Assembly: GCA_039707655.1 (NCBI GenBank)
Contig: CM077676.1
Location: 82,175,895-82,239,894 of the forward strand
Reading direction: 5' to 3'
Origin: Elymus sibiricus
Lineage: Eukaryota; Streptophyta; Magnoliopsida; Poales; Poaceae
Length of the DNA stretch: 64,000 bases
Below, in pieces: positions 25,801-39,341 of this stretch (position 1 is its first letter; each line of letters starts with the position of its first letter). The notes below the pieces were generated by a model. The model was not told the DNA's origin. It was given only the letters and a program-made list of their open reading frames with translations, and made no database searches. Made by a program: the position numbers and the translations under genes.

Positions 25801-27219
25801 TTTCAACCTTTTCAGAGTTCATTTGTAGTGCTTTTCAATTTCAGGGTCATTTAGCTCAAAAAAATCATTAAATGCATGAAAAATAGCAAATGAAGTTAGA
25901 AAGGGTTGAAATTTGAGGATGTGGCTTTGAATGGTGCATATTGAATGCACCAAAAGTCTGGAGTTGAAATAAGTTTAAAAAAATGAAATGCCTTTGTAAC
26001 AGATGAGTTTTCGTTCGAAACCTTGATACTTCGTAGGAGATGGTCCAGTTTGTACACGAAGTGCATTCAGTTTTTGCCGTAACCCTCTCAACTTTTTCGC
26101 ACATGCTATGTGGGTGAAATGATGATACCATGCCAAGTTTCAACCTTTTCAGAGTTCATTTGTAGTGCTTTTCAATTTCAGGGTCATTTAGCTCAAAAAA
26201 ATCATTAAATGCATGAAAAATAGCAAATGAAGTTAGAAAGGGTTGAAATTTGAGGATGTGGCTTTGAATGGTGCATATTGAATGCACAAAAAGTCTAGAG
26301 TTGAAATAAGTTTAAAAAAAATGAAATAACTTTGTAACAGATGAGTTTTCGTCCGAAGTCTTGATACTTCGAAGGAGATGGTCCAGTTTGTACACGAAGT
26401 GCATCCAGTTTTTGCCGTAACCCTCTCAACTTTTTAGCACATGCTATGTGGGTGAAATGATGATACCATGCCAAGTTTCAACCTTTTCAGAGTTCATTTG
26501 TAGTGCTTCTCAATTTCAGGGTCATTTAGCTCAAAAAAATAATTAAATGCATGAAAAATAGCAAATGAAGTTAGAAAGTGTTGAAATTTGAGGATGTGGG
26601 ATTGAATGGTGCATATTCAGTGCACAAAAAGTCTGGAGTTGAAATAAGTTTAAAAAATGAAATGCCTTTCTAACAGATGAGTTTTCGTCTGAAACCTTGA
26701 TACATCGAAGGAGATGGTCCAGTTTCTACACGAAGTGCATCCAGTTTTTGCCGTAACCCTTTCAACTTTTTAGCACATGCTATGTGGGTGAAATGATGAT
26801 ACCATGCCAAGTTTCAACCTTTTCAGAGTTCATTTGTAGTGCTTTTCAATTTCAGGGTCATTTAGCTCAAAAAATCATTAAATGCATGAAAAATAGCAAA
26901 TGAAGTTAGAAAGGGTTGAAATTTGAGGATGTGGCCTTGAATGGTGCATATTGAATGCACAAAAAGTCTGGAGTTGAAATAAGTTTAAAAAAAATGAAAT
27001 GCTTTTGTAACAGATGAGTTTTCGTCCGAAACCTTGATACTTCGAAGGAGATGGTCCAGTTTGTACACGAAGTGCATCCAGTTTTTGCCGTAACCCTCTG
27101 AACTTTTTAGCACATGCTATGTGGGTCAAATGATGATACCATGCCAAGTTTCAACCTTTTCAGAGTTCATTTGTAGTGCTTTTCAATTTCAGGGTCATTT
27201 AGCTCAAAAAAATCATTAA
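22168..27219 (+). repeat. Segmental duplication, copy 2 (partner of 8377-13429)
   Basis: Carries the same ordered markers as 8377-13429, with private changes such as AAATGCTTGAAAAA at 22842 and CGAAGTCTTG near 26354. Its left end coincides with the third copy of the 5-monomer unit at 21160-22842, so that unit and the long duplication overlap. Confidence 0.85.
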
Positions 27220-29573
27220 ATGCATGAAAAATAGCAAATGAAGTTAGAAAGGGTTGAAATTTGAGGATGTGGCTTTGAATGGTGCATATTGAATGCACAA
27301 AAAGTCTGGAGTTGAAATAAGTTTAAAAAAAATGAAATAAATTTGTAACAGATGAGTTTTCGTCCGAAACCTTGATACTTCGAAGGAGATGGTCCAGTTT
27401 GTACACGAAGTGCATCCAGTTTTTCCGTAACCCTCTCAACTTTTTAGCACATGCTATGTGGGTGAAATGATGATACCATGCCAAGTTTCAACCTTTTCAG
27501 AGTTCATTTGTAGTGCTTTTCAATTTCAGGGTCATTTAGCTCAAAAAAAAAATTAAATGCATGAAAAATAGCAAATGAAGTTAGAAAGTGTTGAAATTTG
27601 AGGATGTGGGATTGAATGGTGCATATTCAGTGCACAAAAAGTCTGGAGTTGAAATAAGTTGAAAAAATGAAATGCCTTTGTAACAGATGAGTTTTCGTCT
27701 GAAACTTTGATACTTCGAAGGAGATGGTCCAGTTTCTACACGAAGTGCATCCAGTTTTTGCCGTAACCCTTTCAACTTTTTAGCACATGCTATGTGGGTG
27801 AAATGCTGATACCATGCCAAGTTTCAACCTTTTCAGAGTTCATTTGTAGTGCTTTTCAATTTCAGGGTCATTTAGCTCAAAAAATCATTAAATGCATGAA
27901 AAATAGCAAATGAAGTTAGAAAGGGTTGAAATTTGAGGATGTGGCTTTGAATGGTGCATATTGAATGCACAAAAAGTCTGGAGTTGAAATAAGTTTAAAA
28001 AAAATGAAATGCTTTTGTAACAGATGAGTTTTCGTCCGAAACCTTGATACTTCGAAGGAGATGGTCCAGTTTGTACACGAAGTGCATCCAGTTTTTGCCG
28101 TAACCCTCTGAACTTTTTAGCACATGCTATGTGGGTCAAATGATGATACCATGCCAAGTTTCAACCTTTTCAGAGTTCATTTGTAGTGCTTTTCAATTTC
28201 AGGGTCATTTAGCTCAAAAAATCATTAAATGCATGAAAAATAGCAAATGAAGTTAGAAAGGGTTGAAATTTGAGGATGTTGCTTTGAATGGTGCATATTG
28301 AATGCACAAAAAGTCTGGAGTTGAAATAAGTTTAAAAAATGAAATGCCTTTGTAACAGATGAGTTTTCGTCCGAAACCTTGATACTTCGAAGGAGATGGT
28401 CCAGTTTGTACACGAAGTGCATCCAGTTTTTGCCGTGACCCTCTCAACTTTTTAGCACATGCTATGTGGGTGAAATGATGATACCATGCCAAGTTTCAAC
28501 CTTTTCAGAGTTCATTTGCAGTGCTTTTCAATTTCAGGGTCATTTAGCTCAAAAAATCATTAAATACATGAAAAATACCAAATGAAGTTAGAAAGGGTTG
28601 AAATTTGAGGATGTGGCTTTGAATGGTGCATATTTATGCACAAAAAGTCTGGAGTTGAAATAAGTTTAAAAAAATGAAATGCCTTTCTAACAGATGAGTT
28701 TTCGTTCGAAACCTTGATACTTCGTAGGAGATGGTCCAGTTTGTACACGAAGTGCATCCAGTTTTTGCCGTAACCCTCTCAACTTTTTAGCACATGCTAT
28801 GTGGGTGAAATGATGATACCATGCCAAGTTTCAACCTTTTCAGAGTTCATTTGTAGTGCTTTTCAATTTCAGGGTCATTTAGCTCAAAAAAATCATTAAA
28901 TGCATGAAAAATAGCAAATGAAGTTAGAAAGGGTTGAAATTTGAGGATGTGGCTTTGAATGGTGCATATTGAATGCACCAAAAGTCTGGAGTTGAAATAA
29001 GTTTAAAAAAATGAAATGCCTTTGTAACAGATGAGTTTTCGTTCGAAACCTTGATACTTCGTAGGAGATGGTCCAGTTTGTACACGAAGTGCATTCAGTT
29101 TTTGCCGTAACCCTCTCAACTTTTTCGCACATGCTATGTGGGTGAAATGATGATACCATGCCAAGTTTCAACCTTTTCAGAGTTCATTTGTAGTGCTTTT
29201 CAATTTCAGGGTCATTTAGCTCAAAAAAAATCATTAAATGCATGAAAAATAGCAAATGAAGTTAGAAAGGGTTGAAATTTGAGGATGTGGCTTTGAATGG
29301 TGCATATTGAATGCACAAAAAGTCTAGAGTTGAAATAAGTTTAAAAAAATGAAATAACTTTGTAACAGATGAGTTTTCGTCCGAAACCTTGATACTTCGA
29401 AGGAGATGGTCCAGTTTGTACACGAAGTGCATCCAGTTTTTGCCGTAACCCTCTCAACTTTTTAGCACATGCTATGTGGGTGAAATTATGATACCATGCC
29501 AAGTTTCAACCTTTTCAGAGTTCATTCGTAGTGCTTTTCAATTTCAGGGTCATTTAGCTCAAAAAATCATTAA
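24192..29573 (+). repeat. 9-monomer offset duplication (3028 bp), seven monomers shared
   Basis: Monomers from 24192 to about 26545 recur from 27220 to 29573 at a 3028 bp offset: GAAATAAATTTG, CAGTGCAC with GTTGAAAAAATG, the CTGAACTTTTT monomer, TTTTTGCCGTGACCC, a TATTTATGCAC monomer, CCAAAAGTCTGG with CATTCAG, and GAAATAAC. After that the second copy passes into a 3-monomer duplication. Confidence 0.85.
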
Positions 29574-30585
29574 ATGCATGAAAAATACCAAATGAAGTTA
29601 GAAAGGGTTGAAATTTGAGGATGTGGCTTTGAATGGTGCATATTTATTCACAAAAAGTCTGGAGTTGAAATAAGTTTAAAAAAATGAAATGCCTTTCTAA
29701 CAGATGAGTTTTCGTTCGAAACCTTGATACTTCGTAGGAGATGGTCCAGTTTGTACACGAAGTGCATCCAGTTTTTGCCGTAACCCTCTCAACTTTTTAG
29801 CACATGCTATGTGGGTGAAATGATGATACCATGCCAAGTTTCAACCTTTTCAGAGTTCATTTGTAGTGCTTTTCAATTTCAGGGTCATTTAGCTCAAAAA
29901 AATCATTAAATGCATGAAAAATAGCAAATGAAGTTAGAAAGGGTTGAAATTTGAGGATGTGGCTTTGAATGGTGCATATTGAATGCACCAAAAGTCTGGA
30001 GTTGAAATAAGTTTAAAAAAATGAAATGCCTTTGTAACAGATGAGTTTTCGTTCGAAACCTTGATACTTCGTAGGAGATGGTCCAGTTTCTACACGAAGT
30101 GCATTCAGTTTTTGCCGTAACCCTCTCAACTTTTTCGCACATGCTATGTGGGTGAAATGATGATACCATGCCAAGTTTCAACCTTTTCAGAGTTCATTTG
30201 TAGTGCTTTTCAATTTCAGGGTCATTTAGCTCAAAAAAAATCATTAAATGCATGAAAAATAGCAAATGAAGTTAGAAAGGGATGAAATTTGAGGATGTGG
30301 CTTTGAATGGTGCATATTGAATGCACAAAAAGTCTAGAGTTGAAATAAGTTTAAAAAAATGAAATAACTTTGTAACAGATGAGTTTTCGTCCGAAACCTT
30401 GATACTTCGAAGGAGATGGTCCAGTTTGTACACGAAGTGCATCCAGTTTTTGCCGTAACCCTCTCAACTTTTTAGCACATGCTATGTGGGTGAAATTATG
30501 ATACCATGCCAAGTTTCAACCTTTTCAGAGTTCATTCGTAGTGCTTTTCAATTTCAAGGTCATTTAGCTCAAAAAAAATCATTAA
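28564..30585 (+). repeat. 3-monomer higher-order repeat, two copies of ~1010 bp
   Basis: Copies 28564-29573 and 29574-30585 contain a TATTTAT(G/T)CAC monomer, the CCAAAAGTCTGG/CATTCAG/TTCGCAC monomer, and the GAAATAAC monomer with GAAATTATGATACC and TTCATTCGTAG. The latter two markers are confined to this pair (29485 and 30494 for the first). Confidence 0.85.
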
Positions 30586-31258
30586 ATGCATGAAAAATAG
30601 CAAATGAAGTTAGAAAGGGTTGAAATTTGAGGATGTGGCTTTGAATGGTGCATATTAAATGCACAAAAAGTCTGGAGTTGAAATAAGTTTAAAAAAATGA
30701 AATGCCTTTGTAACATATGAGTTTTCGTCCGAAACCTTGATACTTTGAAGGAGATGGTCCAGTTTGTACACGAAGTGCATCCAGTTTTTGCCGTAACCCT
30801 CTCAACTTTTTAGAACATGCTATGTGGGTGAAATGATGATACCATGCCATGTTTCAACCTTTTCAGAGTTCATTTGCAGTGCTTTTCAATTTCAGGGTCA
30901 TTTAGCTCAAAAAATCATTAAATGCATGAAAAATACCAAATGAAGTTAGAAAGGGTTGAAATTTGAGGATGTGGCTTTGAATGGTGCATATTGAATGCAC
31001 AAAAAGTCTGGAGTTGAAATAAGTTCAAAAAAATGAAATGCCTTTCTAACAGATGAGTTTTCGTTCGAAACCTTGATACTTCGTAGGAGATGGTCCAGTT
31101 TGTACACGAAGTGCATCCAGTTTTTGCTGTAACCCTCTCAACTTTTTAGCACATGCTATGTGGGTGAAATGATGATACCATGCCAAGTTTCAACCTTTTC
31201 AGAGTTCATTTGTAGTGCTTTTCAATTTCAGGGTCATTTAGCTCAAAAAAATCATTAA

Positions 31259-34200
31259 ATGCATGAAAAATAGCAAATGAAGTTAGAAAGGGTTGAAATT
31301 TGAGGATGTGGCTTTGAATGGTGCATATTGAATGCACAAAAAGTCTGGAGTTGAAATAAGTTTAAAAAAATGAAATGCCTTTGTAACAGATGAGTTTTCG
31401 TTCGAAACCTTGATACTTCGTAGGAGATGGTCCAGTTTGTACACGAAGTGCATTCAGTTTTTGCCGTAACCCTCTCAACTTTTTCGCACATGCTATGTGG
31501 GTGAAATGATGATACCATGCCAAGCTTCAACATTTTCAGAGTTCATTTGTAGTGCTTTTCAATTTCAGGGTCATTTAGCTCAAAAAAAATCATTAAATGC
31601 ATGAAAAATAGCAAATGAAGTTAGAAAGGGTTGAAATTTGAGGATGTGGCTTTGAATGGTGCATATTGAAAGCACAAAAAGTCTGGAGTTGAAATAAGTT
31701 TAAAAAAAATGAAATAACTTTGTAACAGATGAGTTTTCGTCCGAAACCTTGATACTTCGAAGGAGATGGTCCAGTTTGTACACGAAGTGCATCCAGTTTT
31801 TGCCGTAACCCTCTCAACTTTTTAGCACATGCTATGTGGGTGAAATGATGATACCATGCCAAGTTTCAACATTTTCAGAGTTCATTTGTAGTGCTTTTCA
31901 ATTTCAGGGTCATTTAGCTCAACAAAATAATTAAATGCATGAAAAATAGCAAATGAAGTTAGAAAGTGTTGAAATTTGAGGATGTGGGATTGAATGGTGC
32001 ATATTCAGTGCACAAAAAGTCTGGAGTTGAAATAAGTTTAAAAAATGAAATGCCTTTGTAACATATGAGTTTTCGTCCGAAACCTTGATACTTTGAAGGA
32101 GATGGTCCAGTTTGTACACGAAGTGCATCCAGTTTTTGCCGTAACCCTCTCAACTTTTTAGAACATGCTATGTGGGTGAAATGATGATACCATGCCAAGT
32201 TTCAACCTTTTCAGAGTTCATTTGCAGTGCTTTTCTATTTCAGGGTCATTTAGCTCAAAAAATCATTAAATGCATGAAAAATACCAAATGAAGTTAGAAA
32301 GGGTTGAAATTTGAGGATGTGGCTTTGAATGGTGCATATTGAATGCACAAAAAGTCTGGAGTTGAAATAAGTTTAAAAAAATGAAATGCCTTTCTAACAG
32401 ATGAGTTTTCGTTCGAAACCTTGATACTTCGTAGGAGATGGTCCAGTTTGTACACGAAGTGCATCCAGTTTTTGCCGTAACCCTCTCAACTTTTTAGCAC
32501 ATGCTATGTGGGTGAAATGATGATACCATGCCAAGTTTCAACCTTTTCAGAGTTCATTTGTAGTGCTTTTCAATTTCAGGGTCATTTAGCTCAAAAAAAT
32601 CATTAAATGCATGAAAAATAGCAAATGAAGTTAGAAAGGGTTGAAATTTGAGGATGTGGCTTTGAATGGTGCATATTGAATGCACAAAAAGTCTGGAGTT
32701 GAAATAAGTATAAAAAAATGAAATGCCTTTGTAACAGATGAGTTTTCGTTCGAAACCTTGATACTTCGTAGGAGATGGTCCAGTTTGTACACGAAGTGCA
32801 TTCAGTTTTTGCCGTAACCCTCTCAACTTTTTCGCACATGCTATGTGGGTGAAATGATGATACCATGCCAAGCTTCAACCTTTTCAGAGTTCATTTGTAG
32901 TGCTTTTCAATTTCAGGGTCATTTAGCTCAAAAAAAATCATTAAATGCATGAAAAATAGCAAATGAAGTTAGAAAGGGTTGAAATTTGAGGATGTGGCTT
33001 TGAATGGTGCATATTGAAAGCACAAAAAGTCTGGAGTTGAAATAAGTTTAAAAAAAATGAAATAACTTTGTAACAGATGAGTTTTCGTCCGAAACCTTGA
33101 TACTTCGAAGGAGATGGTCCAGTTTGTACACGAAGTGCATCCAGTTTTTGCCGTAACCCTCTCAACTTTTTAGCACATGCTATGTGGGTGAAATGATGAT
33201 ACCATGCCAAGTTTCAACCTTTTCAGAGTTCATTTGTAGTGCTTTTCAATTTCAGGGTCATTTAGCTCAACAAAATAATTAAATGCATGAAAAATAGCAA
33301 ATGAAGTTAGAAAGTGTTGAAATTTGAGGATGTGGGATTGAATGGTGTATATTCAGTGCACAAAAAGTCTGGAGTTGAAATAAGTTTAAAAAATGAAATG
33401 CCTTTGTAACATATGAGTTTTCGTCCGAAACCTTGATACTTTGAAGGAGATGGTCCAGTTTGTACACGAAGTGCATCCAGTTTTTGCCGTAACCCTCTCA
33501 ACTTTTTAGAACATGCTATGTGGGTGAAATGATGATACCATGCCAAGTTTCAACCTTTTCAGAGTTCATTTGCAGTGCTTTTCTATTTCAGGGTCATTTA
33601 GCTCAAAAAATCATTAAATGCATGAAAAATACCAAATGAAGTTAGAAAGGGTTGAAATTTGAGGATGTGGCTTTGAATGGTGCATATTGAATGCACAAAA
33701 AGTCTGGAGTTGAAATAAGTTTAAAAAAATGAAATGCCTTTCTAACAGATGAGTTTTCGTTCGAAACCTTGATACTTCGTAGGAGATGGTCCAGTTTGTA
33801 CACGAAGTGCATCCAGTTTTTGCCGTAACCCTCTCAACTTTTTAGCACATGCTATGTGGGTGAAATGATGATACCATGCCAAGTTTCAACCTTTTCAGAG
33901 TTCATTTGTAGTGCTTTTCAATTTCAGGGTCATTTAGCTCAAAAAAATCATTAAATGCATGAAAAATAGCAAATGAAGTTAGAAAGGGTTGAAATTTGAG
34001 GATGTGGCTTTGAATGGTGCATATTGAATGCACAAAAAGTCTGGAGTTGAAATAAGTTTAAAAAAATGAAATGCCTTTGTAACAGATGAGTTTTCGTTCG
34101 AAACCTTGATACTTCGTAGGAGATGGTCCAGTTTGTACACGAAGTGCATTCAGTTTTTGCCGTAACCCTCTCAACTTTTTCGCACATGCTATGTGGGTGA

Positions 34201-35980
34201 AATGATGATACCATGCCAAGCTTCAACCTTTTCAGAGTTCATTTGTAGTGCTTTTCAATTTCAGGGTCATTTAGCTCAAAAAAAATCATTAAATGCATGA
34301 AAAATAGCAAATGAAGTTAGAAAGGGTTGAAATTTGAGGATGTGGCTTTGAATGGTGCATATTGAAAGCACAAAAAGTCTGGAGTTGAAATAAGTTTAAA
34401 AAAAATGAAATAACTTTGTAACAGATGAGTTTTCGTCCGAAACCTTGATACTTCGAAGGAGATGGTCCAGTTTGTACACGAAGTGCATCCAGTTTTTGCC
34501 GTAACCCTCTCAACTTTTTAGCACATGCTATGTGGGTGAAATGATGATACCATGCCAAGTTTCAACCTTTTCAGAGTTCATTTGTAGTGCTTTTCAATTT
34601 CAGGGTCATTTAGCTCAACAAAATAATTAAATGCATGAAAAATAGCAAATGAAGTTAGAAAGTGTTGAAATTTGAGGATGTGGGATTGAATGGTGCATAT
34701 TCAGTGCACAAAAATTCTGGAGTTGAAATAAGTTTAAAAAATGAAATGCCTTTGTAACATATGAGTTTTCGTCCGAAACCTTGATACTTTGAAGGAGATG
34801 GTCCAGTTTGTACACGAAGTGCATCCAGTTTTTGCCGTAACCCTCTCAACTTTTTAGAACATGCTATGTGGGTGAAATGATGATACCATGCCAAGTTTCA
34901 ACCTTTTCAGAGTTCATTTGCAGTGCTTTTCTATTTCAGGGTCATTTAGCTCAAAAAATCATTAAATGCATGAAAAATACCAAATGAAGTTAGAAAGGGT
35001 TGAAATTTGAGGATGTGGCATTGAATGGTGCATATTGAATGCACAAAAAGTCTGGAGTTGAAATAAGTTTAAAAAAATGAAATGCCTTTCTAACAGATGA
35101 GTTTTCGTTCGAAACCTTGATACTTCGTAGGAGATGGTCCAGTTTGTACACGAAGTGCATCCAGTTTTTGCCGTAACCCTCTCAACTTTTTAGCACATGC
35201 TATGTGGGTGAAATGATGATACCATGCCAAGTTTCAACCTTTTCAGAGTTCATTTGTAGTGCTTTTCAATTTCAGGGTCATTTAGCTCAAAAAAATCATT
35301 AAATGCATGAAAAATAGCAAATGAAGTTAGAAAGGGTTGAAATTTTAGGATGTGGCTTTGAATGGTGCATATTGAATGCACAAAAAGTCTGGAGTTGAAA
35401 TAAGTTTAAAAAAATGAAATGCCTTTGTAACAGATGAGTTTTCGTTCGAAACCTTGATACTTCGTAGGAGATGGTCCAGTTTGTACACGAAGTGCATTCA
35501 GTTTTTGCCGTAACCCTCTCAACTTTTTCGCACATGCTATGTGGGTGAAATGATGATACCATGCCAAGCTTCAACCTTTTCAGAGTTCATTTGTAGTGCT
35601 TTTCAATTTCAGGGTCATTTAGCTCAAAAAAAATCATTAAATGCATGAAAAATAGCAAATGAAGTTAGAAAGGGTTGAAATTTGAGGATGTGGCTTTGAA
35701 TGGTGCATATTGAAAGCACAAAAAGTCTGGAGTTGAAATAAGTTTAAAAAAAATGAAATAACTTTGTAACAGATGAGTTTTCGTCCGAAACCTTGATACT
35801 TCGAAGGAGATGGTCCAGTTTGTACACGAAGTGCATCCAGTTTTTGCCGTAACCCTCTCAACTTTTTAGCACATGCTATGTGGGTGAAATGATGATACCA
35901 TGCCAAGTTTCAACCTTTTCAGAGTTCATTTGTAGTGCTTTTCAATTTCAGGGTCATTTAGCTCAACAAAATAATTAAAT
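31259..35980 (+). repeat. 4-monomer higher-order repeat, 1348 bp, three full copies plus partial
   Basis: Copies start at 31259, 32607, 33955 and 35303. The order is A (CATTCAG, TTCGCACATG, AAGCTTCAAC), B (TTGAAAGCAC, GAAATAAC), C (GGGATTGAATGG, CAGTGCAC, AACATGC, TTTTCTATTTCAG) and D (AAAAATACC, CTTTCTAAC). Copies are nearly identical. The fourth contains A and B, then a hybrid C monomer. AAAATTCTGG (34711) marks the third copy only. This is the cleanest short-period higher-order unit in the window. Confidence 0.92.
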
Positions 35981-38900
35981 GCATGAAAAATAGCAAATGA
36001 AGTTAGAAAGTGTTGAAATTTGAGGATGTGGGATTGAATGGTGCATATTCAGTGCACAAAAAGTCTGGAGTTGAAATAAGTTTAAAAAATGAAATGCCTT
36101 TGTAACAGATGAGTTTTCGTTCGAAACCTTGATACTTCGTAGGAGATGGTCCAGTTTGTACACGAAGTGCATCCAGTTTTTGCCGTAACCCTCTCAACTT
36201 TTTAGCACATGCTATGTGGGTGAAATGATGATACCATGCCAAGTTTCAACCTTTTCAGAGTTCATTTGTAGTGCTTTTCAATTTCAGGGTCATTTAGCTC
36301 AAAAAAATCATTAAATGCATGAAAAATAGCAAATGAAGTTAGAAAGGGTTGAAATTTGAGGATGTGGCTTTGAATGGAGCATATTGAATGCACAAAAAGT
36401 CTGGAGTTGAAATAAGTTTAAAAAATGAAATGCCTTTGTAACAGATGAGTTTTCGTCCGAAACCTTGATACTTCGAAGGAGATGGTCCAGTTTGTACACG
36501 AAGTGCATCCAGTTTTTGCCGTAACCCTCTCAACTTTTTAGCACATGCTATGTGGGTGAAATGATGATACCATGCCAAGTTTCAACCTTTTCAGAGTTCA
36601 TTTGCAGTGCTTTTCAATTTCAGGGTCATTTAGCTCAAAAAATCATTAAATGCATGAAAAATACCAAATGAAGTTAGAAAGGGTTGAAATTTGAGGATGT
36701 GGCTTTGAATGGTGCATATTTATGCACAAAAAGTCTGGAGTTGAAATAAGTTTAAAAAAATGAAATGCCTTTCTAACAGATGAGTTTTCGTTCGAAACCT
36801 TGATACTTCGTAGGAGATGGTCCAGTTTGTACACGAAGTGCATCCAGTTTTTGCCGTAACCCTCTCAACTTTTTAGCACATGCTATGTGGGTGAAATGAT
36901 GATACCATGCCAAGTTTCAACCTTTTCAGAGTTCATTTGTAGTGCTTTTCAATTTCAGGGTCATTTAGCTCAAAAAAATCATTAAATGCATGAAAAATAG
37001 CAAATGAAGTTAGAAAGTGTTGAAATTTGAGGATGTGGGATTGAATGGTGCATATTCAGTGCACAAAAATTCTGGAGTTGAAATAAGTTTAAAAAATGAA
37101 ATGCCTTTGTAACATATGAGTTTTCGTCCGAAACCTTGATACTTTGAAGGAGATGGTCCAGTTTGTACACGAAGTGCATCCAGTTTTTGCCGTAACCCTC
37201 TCAACTTTTTAGAACATGCTATGTGGGTGAAATGATGATACCATGCCAAGTTTCAACCTTTTCAGAGTTCATTTGTAGTGCTTTTCAATTTCAGGGTCAT
37301 TTAGCTCAAAAAAATCATTAAATGCATGAAAAATAGCAAATGAAGTTAGAAAGGGTTGAAATTTGAGGATGTGGCATTGAATGGTGCATATTGAATGCAC
37401 AAAAAGTCTGGAGTTGAAATAAGTTTAAAAAAATGAAATGCCTTTCTAACAGATGAGTTTTCGTTCGAAACCTTGATACTTCGTAGGAGATGGTCCAGTT
37501 TGTACACGAAGTGCATCCAGTTTTTGCCGTAACCCTCTCAACTTTTTAGCACATGCTATGTGGGTGAAATGATGATACCATGCCAAGTTTCAACCTTTTC
37601 AGAGTTCATTTGTAGTGCTTTTCAATTTCAGGGTCATTTAGCTCAAAAAAATCATTAAATGCATGAAAAATAGCAAATGAAGTTAGAAAGGGTTGAAATT
37701 TTAGGATGTGGCTTTGAATGGTGCATATTGAATGCACAAAAAGTCTGGAGTTGAAATAAGTTTAAAAAAATGAAATGCCTTTGTAACAGATGAGTTTTCG
37801 TTCGAAACCTTGATACTTCGTAGGAGATGGTCCAGTTTGTACACGAAGTGCATTCAGTTTTTGCCGTAACCCTCTCAACTTTTTCGCACATGCTATGTGG
37901 GTGAAATGATGATACCATGCCAAGCTTCAACCTTTTCAGAGTTCATTTGTAGTGCTTTTCAATTTCAGGGTCATTTAGCTCAAAAAAAATCATTAAATGC
38001 ATGAAAAATAGCAAATGAAGTTAGAAAGGGTTGAAATTTGAGGATGTGGCTTTGAATGGTGCATATTGAAAGCACAAAAAGTCTGGAGTTGAAATAAGTT
38101 TAAAAAAAATGAAATAACTTTGTAACAGATGAGTTTTCGTCCGAAACCTTGATACTTCGAAGGAGATGGTCCAGTTTGTACACGAAGTGCATCCAGTTTT
38201 TGCCGTAACCCTCTCAACTTTTTAGCACATGCTATGTGGGTGAAATGATGATACCATGCCAAGTTTCAACCTTTTCAGAGTTCATTTGTAGTGCTTTTCA
38301 ATTTCAGGGTCATTTAGCTCAACAAAATAATTAAATGCATGAAAAATAGCAAATGAAGTTAGAAAGTGTTGAAATTTGAGGATGTGGGATTGAATGGTGC
38401 ATATTCAGTGCACAAAAAGTCTGGAGTTGAAATAAGTTTAAAAAATGAAATGCCTTTGTAACAGATGAGTTTTCGTTCGAAACCTTGATACTTCGTAGGA
38501 GATGGTCCAGTTTGTACACGAAGTGCATCCAGTTTTTGCCGTAACCCTCTCAACTTTTTAGCACATGCTATGTGGGTGAAATGATGATACCATGCCAAGT
38601 TTCAACCTTTTCAGAGTTCATTTGTAGTGCTTTTCAATTTCAGGGTCATTTAGCTCAAAAAAATCATTAAATGCATGAAAAATAGCAAATGAAGTTAGAA
38701 AGGGTTGAAATTTGAGGATGTGGCTTTGAATGGAGCATATTGAATGCACAAAAAGTCTGGAGTTGAAATAAGTTTAAAAAATGAAATGCCTTTGTAACAG
38801 ATGAGTTTTCGTCCGAAACCTTGATACTTCGAAGGAGATGGTCCAGTTTGTACACGAAGTGCATCCAGTTTTTGCCGTAACCCTCTCAACTTTTTAGCAC

Positions 38901-39341
38901 ATGCTATGTGGGTGAAATGATGATACCATGCCAAGTTTCAACCTTTTCAGAGTTCATTTGCAGTGCTTTTCAATTTCAGGGTCATTTAGCTCAAAAAATC
39001 ATTAAATGCATGAAAAATACCAAATGAAGTTAGAAAGGGTTGAAATTTGAGGATGTGGCTTTGAATGGTGCATATTTATGCACAAAAAGTCTGGAGTTGA
39101 AATAAGTTTAAAAAAATGAAATGCCTTTCTAACAGATGAGTTTTCGTTCGAAACCTTGATACTTCGTAGGAGATGGTCCAGTTTGTACACGAAGTGCATC
39201 CAGTTTTTGCCGTAACCCTCTCAACTTTTTAGCACATGCTATGTGGGTGAAATGATGATACCATGCCAAGTTTCAACCTTTTCAGAGTTCATTTGTAGTG
39301 CTTTTCAATTTCAGGGTCATTTAGCTCAAAAAAATCATTAA
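34631..39341 (+). repeat. 7-monomer higher-order repeat, two tandem copies of ~2355 bp
   Basis: Copies are 34631-36985 and 36986-39341. Each starts with the C monomer carrying AAAATTCTGG, then D with GTGGCATTG, A with GAAATTTTAGG and CATTCAG, B, a hybrid C monomer, a monomer with ATGGAGCATATTG (36375, 38731) and a TATTTATGCAC monomer. It is nested on the 4-monomer block: it captured three and a half of its units and extended into different monomers, so it is younger. Confidence 0.9.
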
